A stretch of 59,175 bases of DNA from SIG603 sp964369415 (GCA_964369415.1 CAYJFP010000013.1:1-59175); one strand, 5' to 3'; positions 8,159 to 17,225 are shown, numbered from the stretch's first letter. Program-made: numbers and translations. The notes: a model not told the origin generated them from the sequence alone.

Positions 8159-8939
8159 AGATAAAGTGACGACAGTTATCTATCCGTTAATATTGGCAGT
8201 GGTCATTTACGCTTTATGGCAAACGGAAATTCTACATAAAATAATTAATACCGATGTTTACATTTTGCCTCTTCCAGAGAGAATTTTCTCAATAATACTA
8301 GACAATATAGATGTGATTATGTGGAATGTAGGCTCGACAGTAAGCGTAATAATTCCAGGGCTGATACTAGGTTCACTTCTAGGATATTTTATAGCGATGA
8401 TAGCAACGTTTTTCAAAACCTTTGGCGCAGGCGGCCTTACGATAGTATCGGCGTTTAACGCAGTTCCGATAGTCGCACTTGCACCAGTTATAGCAAACTG
8501 GACAAAGGATGTAAGTCCCGATGCACCAGTGAGAAGCCTGATTGCAAAAATCTTGGTGGTGACAATAATGTGTACGGCGGCGATGAGCATAAATGCATAC
8601 AGAGGCATGAATGAGTTAAAGCCATTTTCAGAAGATTTAATGAAATCCTACGCTTGCGGAAAACTAAGAGTCCTTTTTAAATTGAGATTTCCAAACAGTA
8701 TACCTTATATATTTATTGCATTAAGAGTGAGTGTGCCGGCAAGTGTAATTAGCACCTTGGTTTCAGAGTATTTTGCAGAGTATATAACAGGAGTCGGAAG
8801 ACAGATAAGAGAGAGTATTCTAATTGCACAGTATGCCACGGCATGGAGCTATATAATCGTAGCTTGTTTAATTGGAATTATAATGTACATAGCGCTTTTA
8901 ATAGTCGAAGGAATAGTCCTTAAAAAGCGCAAAAACTAA
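8145..8939 (+). CDS. Second ABC transporter permease, SsuC/ThiX type
   Basis: A second permease of the same family (264 residues, about six helices). The EAA-like coupling loop is seen around SYACGKLRVLFKLRFPNSIP (about 166-185). AAAGGAGG upstream supports the ATG at 8145, which lies inside the end of the previous gene. Together with that gene it should form the membrane channel for the binding protein encoded next. Two non-identical permeases are common in pyrimidine or hydroxymethylpyrimidine-type importers of Firmicutes. Confidence 0.9.
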   Translation: MRITKDKVTTVIYPLILAVVIYALWQTEILHKIINTDVYILPLPERIFSIILDNIDVIMWNVGSTVSVIIPGLILGSLLGYFIAMIATFFKTFGAGGLTIVSAFNAVPIVALAPVIANWTKDVSPDAPVRSLIAKILVVTIMCTAAMSINAYRGMNELKPFSEDLMKSYACGKLRVLFKLRFPNSIPYIFIALRVSVPASVISTLVSEYFAEYITGVGRQIRESILIAQYATAWSYIIVACLIGIIMYIALLIVEGIVLKKRKN

Positions 8940-8992
8940 ATTAGCAATAATCAAAATTGATTATAGATTAAAACAGAGAGAGGTAATTAACT

Positions 8993-10135
8993 ATGAAAAG
9001 CAAAAGAATTTTAGCACTTATTATGGCATGCATTATGGCATCTAGTATGGCGGCTTGTACAGGAGCACCAGCTTCGCAAAGCAGTTCGCAAAGTTCACAA
9101 AGTAGTTCAGAAAGTTCGGAAAGCAGTGAAGGCTCAGAGTCTTCTGAGTCTAGCGAAGAAAGTGCGGCAGAGCTTTCGAGTGAAGATAGAATTATAGCGG
9201 CGGCTACAGAGGGTAAAGTTGGTAACTGGGGACTTGGAAACGAGTACGAAATCATGGCACTTCTTTCAAAATACGGCCAACCTACTACATATCTTTCACA
9301 AAACTTTGACATGGACGGATTCGACGACGACTCGATAACACTTGCATCTGCCATGACTTATAATGAGCTAGGCCTTGTCGTAAATGACTACGAGGGCGGA
9401 TATGGATATGGTGATTCTGTAGGATATATCGACATGAATGACGAAGGCGTGGCAATGCTGGAGGACAACATTTTTACAACAAAGGCATTTGCAGAAGAGA
9501 ATCCAAATACAGTGGCGGCGTTTGTTAGCGCATCGCTAAAAGGCTGGGAATACGCTTGTGAAAATCCTGAAGAAGCCGCACAAATCGTGTTTGAAGCCGG
9601 CTCTTCGGTATCATCTGAACACCAATCGTATATGGCAGAAGAAGTTGCAAAACTTGTAACAACTGACACAAAAGGAAACACGGTTTCAGACTACGGCGTG
9701 ATGGACGAAGAAGCTATGCAACAAACACTAGACCTTGCAAAAGAGTACATCACACTTGCCGACCAAACAGCGGCAGACACGCTTTCGGCAATGACACTTG
9801 ACGATATTCGTGACTCGTCTTACTTAGAAATGGCTGAAATAGGTACTCCTGAAAAAACAGATGTTTCTATCCAACTTAAATGGTTACCACAAAGCCAATT
9901 CATGGGATACTATGTGGCCTTGGCAAAAGGATATTATGAAGAAGTCGGTCTTAATGTGACAATCATTCCAGGCGGTGGAGACATCGGCGAAACAACAGCC
10001 GTAAACAACGGAACAGTTGACTTTGGCGTGACATGGGTTTCAAATCTAATTGCGGCAAACGCAGGCGGAATGGACTTACTACAAGTGGCACAAGTTTACC
10101 AACGTTCAGGAATCGTTCTAGTTTACAAAAAATAA
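8993..10135 (+). CDS. NMT1/THI5-like substrate-binding lipoprotein, circularly permuted order
   Basis: Lipoprotein signal with lipobox ending in Ala-Ala-Cys (Cys about residue 21), then a Ser/Glu-rich linker to about 62. The fold resembles the NMT1/THI5 family of pyrimidine-type binding proteins, but in swapped order. Residues about 68-287 match the segment that normally comes second (KVGNWGLGNEYEIMALL, ASAMTYNE, VAMLEDNIF, SLKGWEYACENPEEA). Residues about 290-380 match the segment that normally opens the mature protein (IQLKWLPQSQFMGYYVALAK, TIIPGGGD, VDFGVTW, VYQRSGIVLVYK). Both parts together account for a full-length fold, and the split falls at the usual link between them. The frame is intact, with signal, linker and stop, so this does not look like a broken gene. 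It should bind the cargo of the importer encoded just upstream. Confidence 0.88.
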   Translation: MKSKRILALIMACIMASSMAACTGAPASQSSSQSSQSSSESSESSEGSESSESSEESAAELSSEDRIIAAATEGKVGNWGLGNEYEIMALLSKYGQPTTYLSQNFDMDGFDDDSITLASAMTYNELGLVVNDYEGGYGYGDSVGYIDMNDEGVAMLEDNIFTTKAFAEENPNTVAAFVSASLKGWEYACENPEEAAQIVFEAGSSVSSEHQSYMAEEVAKLVTTDTKGNTVSDYGVMDEEAMQQTLDLAKEYITLADQTAADTLSAMTLDDIRDSSYLEMAEIGTPEKTDVSIQLKWLPQSQFMGYYVALAKGYYEEVGLNVTIIPGGGDIGETTAVNNGTVDFGVTWVSNLIAANAGGMDLLQVAQVYQRSGIVLVYKK

Positions 10136-10141
10136 TATTGA

Positions 10142-10170
10142 TATGGGGAATTCATGCTGGATTCCCCATA
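10142..10170 (+). other. mRNA hairpin after the binding-protein gene
   Basis: The stem TATGGGGAAT / ATTCCCCATA (10 bp, 9-base loop) lies 6 bases after the stop codon and has no T tract. It is better explained as a 3'-end stabiliser that raises binding-protein mRNA over the rest of the operon than as a full terminator. Confidence 0.6.
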
Positions 10171-10191
10171 AAATAAAAAGTAGGTGATTTT

Positions 10192-11547
10192 ATGGACATG
10201 ATAATTAAAAACGGAATTATTTGTAATGCGCATGAAATGTTCAAGGCAGATGTCGGTATAAAAGACGGCAAAATCGTAGAGATAGCCGAAAATATCCAGA
10301 ATAAAAACTGCGAAAATATAGTGGATGCAAGCGGAAAACTCGTTCTTCCAGGTGCAATAGATGCACACACACATCTTCAAATGCCCTTTGGAGGAACAAT
10401 ATCTTCCGACGACTATTTTACAGGAACAAGGGCGGCTGCGTGCGGTGGAACCACCACGGTTTTTGACTTTGTGCTTCAAGATTTTGGCGAGACAATGCTG
10501 GAAGCTGTTAAAAGACGTGACAGTCTTTGCAAAGGAAATGCCGCAGTGGACTACTCATTTCACGTTGCGGTAAAAGATGTATCGAATGGTCTTATAGATT
10601 CAATTAAAGAGTCGGTAGACTTTGGAGTTCCGTCCTTTAAAGTGTTTATGGTTTACGATTTTGGTGTAAGCGACGGTGTTTTTTACGAGGTTCTTAAAAA
10701 AGGTAAAGAGTGCGGCGCACTAATTGCAGTTCACGCCGAGAATAAGGAAGTTATCAATTCACTTACACAAAAGTATTTAAGCAAAAATAAGACTTCGGCG
10801 TGGTATCACTATAAATCAAGGCCTGAATTTGTAGAAGCAGAAGCCGATCATCGTGCGATTGCACTTGCAAAAGCGGTGGACACTTCATTATACATAGTTC
10901 ACCTAGCCTGTAAAGAAGGCGTGGATGAAGTCGTAAAAGCTAAGAAAGATGGAGCGAAAATATATGCAGAAACCTGTCCGCAGTATTTAGAGTTTACCTC
11001 TGAAGTTTACAAAAGGGAAGACGGCATAAACTTTGTTTGTTCTCCGCCTATAAAAGGAGAAGAGAGTAAAGAAGCCTTGTGGAAGGCGATAAATAGTGGT
11101 GAAATTGACACAGTTGCAACGGACCACTGCCCGTTTAATTCATTTGAAAAAGAATGGGGCAGAAACGACTTTACAAAAATTCCAAACGGATGTGCCGGAA
11201 TAGAAAACATGTACCCGTATATGCTAAGTGCGGCGAACAAAGGCAAAATTACTTTTTCAAAAGCAGTAGAGCTTTGCAGTGCTAATCCAGCTAAAATTTT
11301 TGGATGTAAAGACAAGGGCTCTATTACTATAGGAAAAGATGCGGACATCGTAATTTACGACAAAGACATGGAGTTTACGATTAAAAATGAGCTAATGCAT
11401 TCAAATTGTGATCATACAATTTGGGAGGGCGTTAAATTAAAAGGCTATCCGATTAAGACTTTTTTAAGAGGTAGCTTAGTATATGACAGCGGCGAATTTA
11501 AAGGGGAGAAAGGGTATGGCAAGTTCATAAAATGCTCCCTAAAATAA
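10192..11547 (+). CDS. Dihydropyrimidinase / D-hydantoinase
   Basis: Zinc-dependent cyclic amidohydrolase that opens dihydrouracil (or dihydrothymine) to N-carbamoyl-beta-alanine, the second step of reductive pyrimidine degradation. It shows the HxH metal pair in DAHTHLQMPFGG (His59, His61), the bridging carboxylated Lys in SFKVFMVYD (Lys150, the position used in D-hydantoinases), metal His residues in AVHAEN and YIVHLACKEG, and the catalytic Asp in ATDHCPF. Length (451) is typical. Its neighbours, dihydropyrimidine dehydrogenase and beta-ureidopropionase, fix the role as dihydropyrimidinase rather than a hydantoin-salvage enzyme, although hydantoins could also be accepted. Confidence 0.92.
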   Translation: MDMIIKNGIICNAHEMFKADVGIKDGKIVEIAENIQNKNCENIVDASGKLVLPGAIDAHTHLQMPFGGTISSDDYFTGTRAAACGGTTTVFDFVLQDFGETMLEAVKRRDSLCKGNAAVDYSFHVAVKDVSNGLIDSIKESVDFGVPSFKVFMVYDFGVSDGVFYEVLKKGKECGALIAVHAENKEVINSLTQKYLSKNKTSAWYHYKSRPEFVEAEADHRAIALAKAVDTSLYIVHLACKEGVDEVVKAKKDGAKIYAETCPQYLEFTSEVYKREDGINFVCSPPIKGEESKEALWKAINSGEIDTVATDHCPFNSFEKEWGRNDFTKIPNGCAGIENMYPYMLSAANKGKITFSKAVELCSANPAKIFGCKDKGSITIGKDADIVIYDKDMEFTIKNELMHSNCDHTIWEGVKLKGYPIKTFLRGSLVYDSGEFKGEKGYGKFIKCSLK

Positions 11548-11561
11548 GTGAGGTAAAGATT

Positions 11562-13022
11562 ATGAATAGCTATACAAATCTAGTGACTGCGGCAGAAGTT
11601 TCAAGATGTCTTTTGTGTTTTGAAGCAAAATGTAGCAAGGCTTGTAGTAAAGGAAAAGACCCAGCCAAAGCGATTTTTTCACTTAAGTTTAAAAATAAAG
11701 CTGCGGCGGGTGAAGAAATAAACAAAGACATATGCAAAGATTGTGATGCACCGTGTGAAAAAGCATGTGTCCACTTCGACAAAGCTATTAGAATTAAGGA
11801 AATAGCACAAAGTATAGAAAAAAGCACGGTGAATAAAAAGGATTTAAGTATTGACTTTTGCGGTATAAAATGTGAAAATCCGTTTTTTCTTTCATCTTCG
11901 GTAGTCGCCAGCGGATATGATATGTGTGCAAAGGCTCTTAATATGGGTTGGGCGGGAATTGTCTACAAAACCATCGGTTTTTACGAGCCAAAAGAGGTTT
12001 CGCCACGTTTTGGCGCGAATAAAGACTCACATAGAAGCTTTGTAGGATTCAAAAACTTAGAGCAAATATCAGATAAAAAGTTAGAAGACGACCTAGAGGT
12101 TTTAAGAAGGCTTAAACAGGATTTTCCAAATAAAGTAATCGTGTCTTCCATAATGGGGCAAAATGAAGAGGAGTGGACGAAACTTGCAAAACTGTCAGAA
12201 GAAGCGGGATGTGACATAATAGAGTGCAACTTTTCCTGTCCACATATGTCGTCAGAGGGGCTTGGAGCAGATGTAGGGCAAGATCCAGACCTTGTGAAAA
12301 AATACACGATAGCCACAAAAAAAGGGACGAAACTTCCGATAATGGCAAAAATGACTCCGAATATCGGAAACATGGAGATTCCCGCTATAGCGGCGGTAGA
12401 AGCAGGTGCAGATGCTTTAGCAGCGATAAACACAATTAAAAGTATTAGCGATGTAAAATACGAAAACTTAGTCAGTGCTCCAAATGTAAACGGAAAGTCG
12501 GCGGTGTCGGGTTATTCAGGACGCTCGGTAAAACCCATTGCCTTAAGATTTATTTCAGATATGTCAAAATGCGAAGAGCTAAAGGATGTTCCTATAAGTG
12601 GTATGGGCGGAATTGAAAACTTTAAAGATGCGATAGACTTTATAAGTCTTGGTAGCTCGAATGTTCAAATTACCACGGCGGTCATGGAGTACGGATACAG
12701 GATAATTTACGACTTAATTTCGGGTCTTTCAAACTATTTAAGCGAAAATAATATAGAAAAATTAAGCGATTTAGTGGGGAAAGCACTACCGAACGTTTGC
12801 AGTGCCGAACTCTTAGACAGAAAAACAAGGGTCTATCCAGTGTTCGATAAAAGCAAGTGCAAAGACTGTAAAAGATGTTACATTTCATGTTATGATGCTG
12901 GGCATCAAGCGATAGAAATAGTGGACGACAAGATAAAATTTATTCCCAAAAAATGCGTGGGGTGTCACCTATGTAGACTGGTGTGTCCAGTGAATGCGAT
13001 TAGCGAGAGTAAACGGATATAA
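11562..13022 (+). CDS. Dihydropyrimidine dehydrogenase with extra N-terminal Fe-S module
   Basis: FMN and iron-sulfur enzyme reducing uracil or thymine to the 5,6-dihydro form, the first step of the pathway. The central barrel shows the active-site Cys in CNFSCPH and FMN-binding segments such as GMGGIENFKDA. The C-terminus carries two ferredoxin-type 4Fe-4S motifs (CKDCKRCYISC and CVGCHLCRLVC). In addition, residues 10-75 hold two Cys clusters (CLLCFEAKCSKAC and CKDCDAPCEKAC) like the N-terminal domain of PreT, GltD and eukaryotic DPYD, but the FAD/NAD(P) module that normally follows is absent. The electron donor is therefore unknown; ferredoxin is a reasonable guess. The start at 11562 has GAGG 7-8 bases upstream. 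The extended frame from 11532 overlaps the previous gene and adds nothing conserved. Confidence 0.9.
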   Translation: MNSYTNLVTAAEVSRCLLCFEAKCSKACSKGKDPAKAIFSLKFKNKAAAGEEINKDICKDCDAPCEKACVHFDKAIRIKEIAQSIEKSTVNKKDLSIDFCGIKCENPFFLSSSVVASGYDMCAKALNMGWAGIVYKTIGFYEPKEVSPRFGANKDSHRSFVGFKNLEQISDKKLEDDLEVLRRLKQDFPNKVIVSSIMGQNEEEWTKLAKLSEEAGCDIIECNFSCPHMSSEGLGADVGQDPDLVKKYTIATKKGTKLPIMAKMTPNIGNMEIPAIAAVEAGADALAAINTIKSISDVKYENLVSAPNVNGKSAVSGYSGRSVKPIALRFISDMSKCEELKDVPISGMGGIENFKDAIDFISLGSSNVQITTAVMEYGYRIIYDLISGLSNYLSENNIEKLSDLVGKALPNVCSAELLDRKTRVYPVFDKSKCKDCKRCYISCYDAGHQAIEIVDDKIKFIPKKCVGCHLCRLVCPVNAISESKRI

Positions 13023-13035
13023 AGGGGAGTTTTAA

Positions 13036-14202
13036 ATGGCAATTACATTAAACCGAATATGTATAATGGCAGAAAAGAAATATGGGATGAAACTAATTGC
13101 CGGAAAAAGTGGCCTTGAAAATCCGGTGAGATGGGTGCACATGGTAGAAGACGCACAAGTGCCAGACTTTTTACATGGAAGCGAACTAATATTTACAACG
13201 GGCATTGCACATAGGGACGAGGAGTTCTTGATAGATTTTGTCAAAAGTCTAAAAGAGAATAAATCAAGCGGCCTAGTCATTAATATGGGGCCGTATATCA
13301 AGACGATTCCGCCTCATGTGATAGTGTACTGCGAACAAAATGATTTTCCACTTTTCACCGTTCCGTGGGAAACTAGGCTGATTGACTTGACATACGAAAT
13401 TTGCAGAATTGTCATTAATGATGAAAAAACGGAGCAAAGTCTATCTGAAACTTTTAAAAATCTCATCTTGAATCCCGAAAATAAGAGTGGATATGTCTCG
13501 GCACTAAGGAAAATGGGGTTTAGCGAAAATTCATCGTATAATCTCATTACACTAAAGTTTCTTATAGACGGAAACACACTAAACGCTAAACTTTTAAACG
13601 AAATTAAATTGTCATTTGCGAAAATTACAAAGATAAATCCTCTTCAAAGAGGCATATTTATTTGGGATAAAACCATGGTGCTTGTGTATCAAAACATAAG
13701 TGAAGAGGAGATAATAGGGCTTAAAAACTCCATAGAAGAAAATATTCACAATACCGATGGAGTAAAAGTTTTTATGGGCGTGTCGGATAAAATAGAAGGA
13801 TATCAAAACCTATGCGAAATATACAGTCAAAGTAAATCGGCACTTGAAGTGGCAAGTCTAAAAAAAGAGAACTGTGTTTTTTATAAGGATATAGGAGTCT
13901 ACAAAATTTTATTTGATGTTAAAAACAAAGAACTGTTAAGCGGGTATTATAAATCAGTGCTTGGAGCACTAATAGAATACGACATAGAAAACAAAAGTGA
14001 CTTGTGTAGCATTTTAAGACAATATATTCTATACGACGGCAGTATACAAAAGGTCGCAGAAATTAATTTAACTCATCGAAACACGATAAACTACAAAATT
14101 AAGAAAATTAAGGAAATAATGGGCACGGATTTAAGCATTAAATCAAGCTCTGATATATTATTAGCATTTATTATTTCAGAAATTATTGATAAGGAGAATT
14201 AA
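13036..14202 (+). CDS. PucR-family transcriptional regulator
   Basis: The N-terminal PucR domain (residues 1-125) is typical of purine and pyrimidine catabolism regulators. A middle CdaR-type GGDEF-like region (about 150-270) and a C-terminal helix-turn-helix (about 325-385; IQKVAEINLTHRNTINYKIKKI) follow. It lies inside the operon and is probably the sensor-activator for it, responding to the pyrimidine substrate or an intermediate. It has no enzymatic motifs. GGGG at 13024 and a 14-base gap place it in the same transcript as the dehydrogenase gene. The target promoter is presumably the one at 6325. Confidence 0.88.
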   Translation: MAITLNRICIMAEKKYGMKLIAGKSGLENPVRWVHMVEDAQVPDFLHGSELIFTTGIAHRDEEFLIDFVKSLKENKSSGLVINMGPYIKTIPPHVIVYCEQNDFPLFTVPWETRLIDLTYEICRIVINDEKTEQSLSETFKNLILNPENKSGYVSALRKMGFSENSSYNLITLKFLIDGNTLNAKLLNEIKLSFAKITKINPLQRGIFIWDKTMVLVYQNISEEEIIGLKNSIEENIHNTDGVKVFMGVSDKIEGYQNLCEIYSQSKSALEVASLKKENCVFYKDIGVYKILFDVKNKELLSGYYKSVLGALIEYDIENKSDLCSILRQYILYDGSIQKVAEINLTHRNTINYKIKKIKEIMGTDLSIKSSSDILLAFIISEIIDKEN

Positions 14203-14203
14203 A

Positions 14204-15526
14204 ATGAATAAAGAAGCAGTAAAATTAAATCACACAAAATATAATATGCAGTCATGGTCAAAACAAAGAGGAATTGACCCTATCGTAATCGAAAAGGCAG
14301 AAGGCATTTACATGTGGGATTCAGACGGGAAAAGATACACCGATATGTCGTCACAGCTTGTAAATTTAAATGTAGGGCACGGGAACAAAGAGATTGTAAA
14401 TGCGATAAAAGAACAAGCGGACAAATACTGCTTTATCGGCCCATCTTACGGAAGCGAAGTAAGAGGTGAACTTGCAAAAACTATAGTAGAAATGATGCCA
14501 GATAACATGGGGAAAGTATTTTTCACAAACGGCGGTGCAGATGCGAACGAAAACGCCGTAAAAATGGCGAGAATGTTTACAGGTAAGCACAAAATATTCT
14601 CAAGATACAGAAGCTATCACGGCTCTACATACGGCGCTGGAAACTTAACTGGAGAGCCAAGAGGGTATACATTGCAGCCGTCAATGTCAGGCTTTGTGAA
14701 ATTTACTGATCCATATGTATATAGAGAAATTGTACCGTTTAAATCAGAAGAGGAAGCTGCAAATTATTATGTGACAAAATTAAAAGAGCAAGTGATTTAT
14801 GAAGGACCACAAAATGTAGCGGCGATAGTCATGGAGTCTGTTACAGGATCTAACGGAATCATCATTCCACCTAAAGGCTATATGGAAGGTGTAAGGGCAA
14901 TTTGTGATGAGTTTAATATCATGATGATTTGTGACGAGGTAATGACAGGTTTTGGGAGAACAGGAAAAATGTTCGGATTTGAAAACTTTAATGTAAAACC
15001 CGATATGGTGGTTTTTGCAAAGGGTGTCACATCGGGATACACTCAGCTTGGCGGAGTTTGTGTAAGCAAAGAAATTGCAAATTACTTTGATGATAACTTC
15101 CTTTCATGCGGTCTAACTTATAGTGGCCATCCGCTGGCTTGTTCGGCGGGTATTGCATGCATTAAATATTATAAAGAAAATAATATTTTAGACAATGTAA
15201 ATGAAGTTGGAAAAGTTTTAGGTGAAGAGCTTGAAAAGCTAAAGGAAAAACATCCATGCGTCGGAGATGTAAGATATATCGGACTGTTCAGCGCCATAGA
15301 ACTTGTAAAAAGCAAAGAAACCAAAGAAGCACTTGTGCCATATGGTAAAGACCCTAAAGGCTTAATGCCAAAAATTGGTGGTATGCTAAAGGCAAGAGCT
15401 TTCATGACTTATACTCATGAAAATATGATTTTAATTTGTCCGCCTTTGATTATTACAAAAGAGCAAATTGTAGAAGAGCTTAAAAAAGTGGATGAAGTTT
15501 TATTTGAAGTCGATAAAATGATTTGA
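14204..15526 (+). CDS. Class III aminotransferase, beta-alanine transaminase (PydD2-type role)
   Basis: PLP-dependent enzyme of the omega-aminotransferase family (440 residues). PLP-binding features are visible: GGADANENAVKMARMFTGK, YRSYHGSTYGAGNLTG, the Asp in MMICDEVMTGFGRTG, and the Schiff-base Lys in VVFAKGVTSGYTQLGG. It resembles taurine- and beta-alanine-pyruvate aminotransferases. In this operon it should turn beta-alanine into malonate semialdehyde. The start at 14204 is supported by AAGGAG 8 bases upstream; the ATG at 14186 lies within the regulator gene. Taurine or 3-aminoisobutyrate (from thymine) are alternative substrates. Confidence 0.88.
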   Translation: MNKEAVKLNHTKYNMQSWSKQRGIDPIVIEKAEGIYMWDSDGKRYTDMSSQLVNLNVGHGNKEIVNAIKEQADKYCFIGPSYGSEVRGELAKTIVEMMPDNMGKVFFTNGGADANENAVKMARMFTGKHKIFSRYRSYHGSTYGAGNLTGEPRGYTLQPSMSGFVKFTDPYVYREIVPFKSEEEAANYYVTKLKEQVIYEGPQNVAAIVMESVTGSNGIIIPPKGYMEGVRAICDEFNIMMICDEVMTGFGRTGKMFGFENFNVKPDMVVFAKGVTSGYTQLGGVCVSKEIANYFDDNFLSCGLTYSGHPLACSAGIACIKYYKENNILDNVNEVGKVLGEELEKLKEKHPCVGDVRYIGLFSAIELVKSKETKEALVPYGKDPKGLMPKIGGMLKARAFMTYTHENMILICPPLIITKEQIVEELKKVDEVLFEVDKMI

Positions 15527-15539
15527 TGGAGTGATTACG

Positions 15540-15929
15540 ATGAAAAAGCATTACAGCGAAATTAAAGAGTGTAGGCTTACTGAAATATTTCCGGGTGAAC
15601 ATTTTAGATTAGTAGACTATGAAGACATCGGTGTACCACACGGAATAAGCGAAATTCCTGTTGTTATCGACCTGAAAAAGGGGTTTAAAGGTAAATTGTC
15701 ATTTCCGATTTCTTGGGATGGAGAGCTGTTTGGCTTTGTGCGAAACAAGAGGGAAATTTATCAAAATATAGGCAGTGACACCGGAGTGAAAATCACGATA
15801 AACAACTGGGATAATGGCTTTGTTCTGGTTTTTGAAGACAAAGACGGCAAAGAGGGGCCTGTTTTTAAGGTGAGTGAAAAAGACATAATCGACATGCTAG
15901 AAAAGTGCATGAGACCGGCTAAAATCTAA
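15540..15929 (+). CDS. Uncharacterised 129-residue protein in the pyrimidine operon
   Basis: I do not recognise this protein. It is soluble, without signal or membrane helix, rich in beta-type segments (KGKLSFPISWDGELFGFV, GVKITINNWDNGFVLVFED) with a helical C-terminus, and carries only two Cys. The start at 15540 is chosen because TGGAG lies 9 bases upstream; the GTG at 15531 overlaps that site. It sits between the aminotransferase and the carbamoylase with gaps of 13 and 26 bases, so it is cotranscribed with a pathway whose known enzymes are all accounted for. It may be an accessory or binding protein, or handle a toxic intermediate such as malonate semialdehyde. That is a guess from position only. 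Confidence 0.75.
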   Translation: MKKHYSEIKECRLTEIFPGEHFRLVDYEDIGVPHGISEIPVVIDLKKGFKGKLSFPISWDGELFGFVRNKREIYQNIGSDTGVKITINNWDNGFVLVFEDKDGKEGPVFKVSEKDIIDMLEKCMRPAKI

Positions 15930-15955
15930 CTAACAAACAGAAAGAAGAATGAGAT

Positions 15956-17221
15956 ATGTTTTTGTGTGATGAAAAACGAATGGAAGATAAAATTAAAGCT
16001 TTCAGCAAATTTGGCGACAACTTTAAAGGTGGAATAACAAGATATGCACTGTCTGAAGAAGATAAAATGGCAAGAAATGAATTTGTTAAAAGGATGACTG
16101 CTATCGGCGCAAAAATCGAGACCGACGACATGGCAAACATATATGCGGTGATAGAAGGAACAGATAAAAGCGCTAAGAGAATCGTCATGGGATCACATAG
16201 TGATTCGGTAAAAAATGGTGGAAACTACGACGGAATCTTAGGCGTAATCAGTGCTATGGAGGTTTTGGAGACTGTAGTGCATGAAAAAATTGAGCACAAG
16301 CATCCTCTTGCAGCGATGATTTGGACAAATGAAGAGGGCTCACTTTATCCACCAGCTATGATGTCATCGGGCGTTATTTGTCATGAGTTTTTGCCAGACG
16401 ATATTAAGTCGAAATTTGTCATAGAAGACATGTTAAAATCTGTAAGCGTACTTGATAAAGAGAAAACTTTCGGGCAGGCGCTGTTAAGTTCTGGCTTTAA
16501 TGGAAGTAAAGAAAACAGGCTTTCAAGAGAAAAATATTTGTACATGTTTGAAACACACATAGAGCAAGGTCCGATTCTTGAAGACAATAGAAATGACATA
16601 GGTGTAGTAGACTGCGTTTTAGGAATGTTTAACTACAGGCTTAAGTTCTGCGGCCAAACCACTCATGCGGGAACTTTTCCAATGCCTAAAAGGCAAGATG
16701 CATTTTTTGCGGCGTGCAAGGCTCTAAATTTCTTGCATGATGAGATAGATAAGCTTGGATATGAGGATTTAGTCTATACGACAGGTGAAGTGGTTTGCGG
16801 CCCTAATATTCATACATGTGTACCTGATTTCTTCGAATTTTCGCTTGATTCAAGACACGAAGACCCAAAAGTTTTAGAGCAAGTGCTAGACATAGTGAAA
16901 ACTTGTGAAGAAAAAATATGGTCCGGGTGTACCTGTAAAGTAGAAAAAGCTTGGAACAGAGATACGGTATATTGGGATGAAAAACTTGTGTCTTTTGTAA
17001 AAAAATCGGCAGAGGAGATGAATGTGTCACACCAGTTTATCCATTCAGGAGCTGGCCACGATGCCCAGTTTGTTTCATATATGATTCCGACAACAATGAT
17101 TTTCGTTAAATCAAAGGCGGGACTATCGCACTGTCAGGAAGAGTATTCAAGCGTAAAAGACTGCACGCTAGGGGCTTCGGTAATGCTAAATTCAGTACTA
17201 AAAGCGGATAAGGAGAGTTAA
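15956..17221 (+). CDS. Beta-ureidopropionase, Zn-dependent amidase/carbamoylase family
   Basis: M20-like metal amidase of the hydantoinase/carbamoylase family (about 420 residues), removing the carbamoyl group from N-carbamoyl-beta-alanine to give beta-alanine, CO2 and ammonia. The metal site is visible as GSHSDSVKNGGNYDG, WTNEEGSLYPPA, ETHIEQGP and, near the C-terminus, HSGAGHDAQF. The dimerisation lobe includes GQTTHAGTFPMPKRQD. It completes the third step of the pathway. The ATG at 15956 has a weak purine-rich site; an ATG at 15980 is an alternative. L-carbamoyl amino acid hydrolases and allantoate amidohydrolases share the motifs; the operon decides the call. Confidence 0.88.
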   Translation: MFLCDEKRMEDKIKAFSKFGDNFKGGITRYALSEEDKMARNEFVKRMTAIGAKIETDDMANIYAVIEGTDKSAKRIVMGSHSDSVKNGGNYDGILGVISAMEVLETVVHEKIEHKHPLAAMIWTNEEGSLYPPAMMSSGVICHEFLPDDIKSKFVIEDMLKSVSVLDKEKTFGQALLSSGFNGSKENRLSREKYLYMFETHIEQGPILEDNRNDIGVVDCVLGMFNYRLKFCGQTTHAGTFPMPKRQDAFFAACKALNFLHDEIDKLGYEDLVYTTGEVVCGPNIHTCVPDFFEFSLDSRHEDPKVLEQVLDIVKTCEEKIWSGCTCKVEKAWNRDTVYWDEKLVSFVKKSAEEMNVSHQFIHSGAGHDAQFVSYMIPTTMIFVKSKAGLSHCQEEYSSVKDCTLGASVMLNSVLKADKES

Positions 17222-17225
17222 ATCA

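Noticed and set aside
8968..9681. Minus-strand open frames opposite the Ser-rich linker and lobe of the binding protein
   Set aside because: They are shadows of Ser/Glu-rich codons, without start signals or recognisable protein features.
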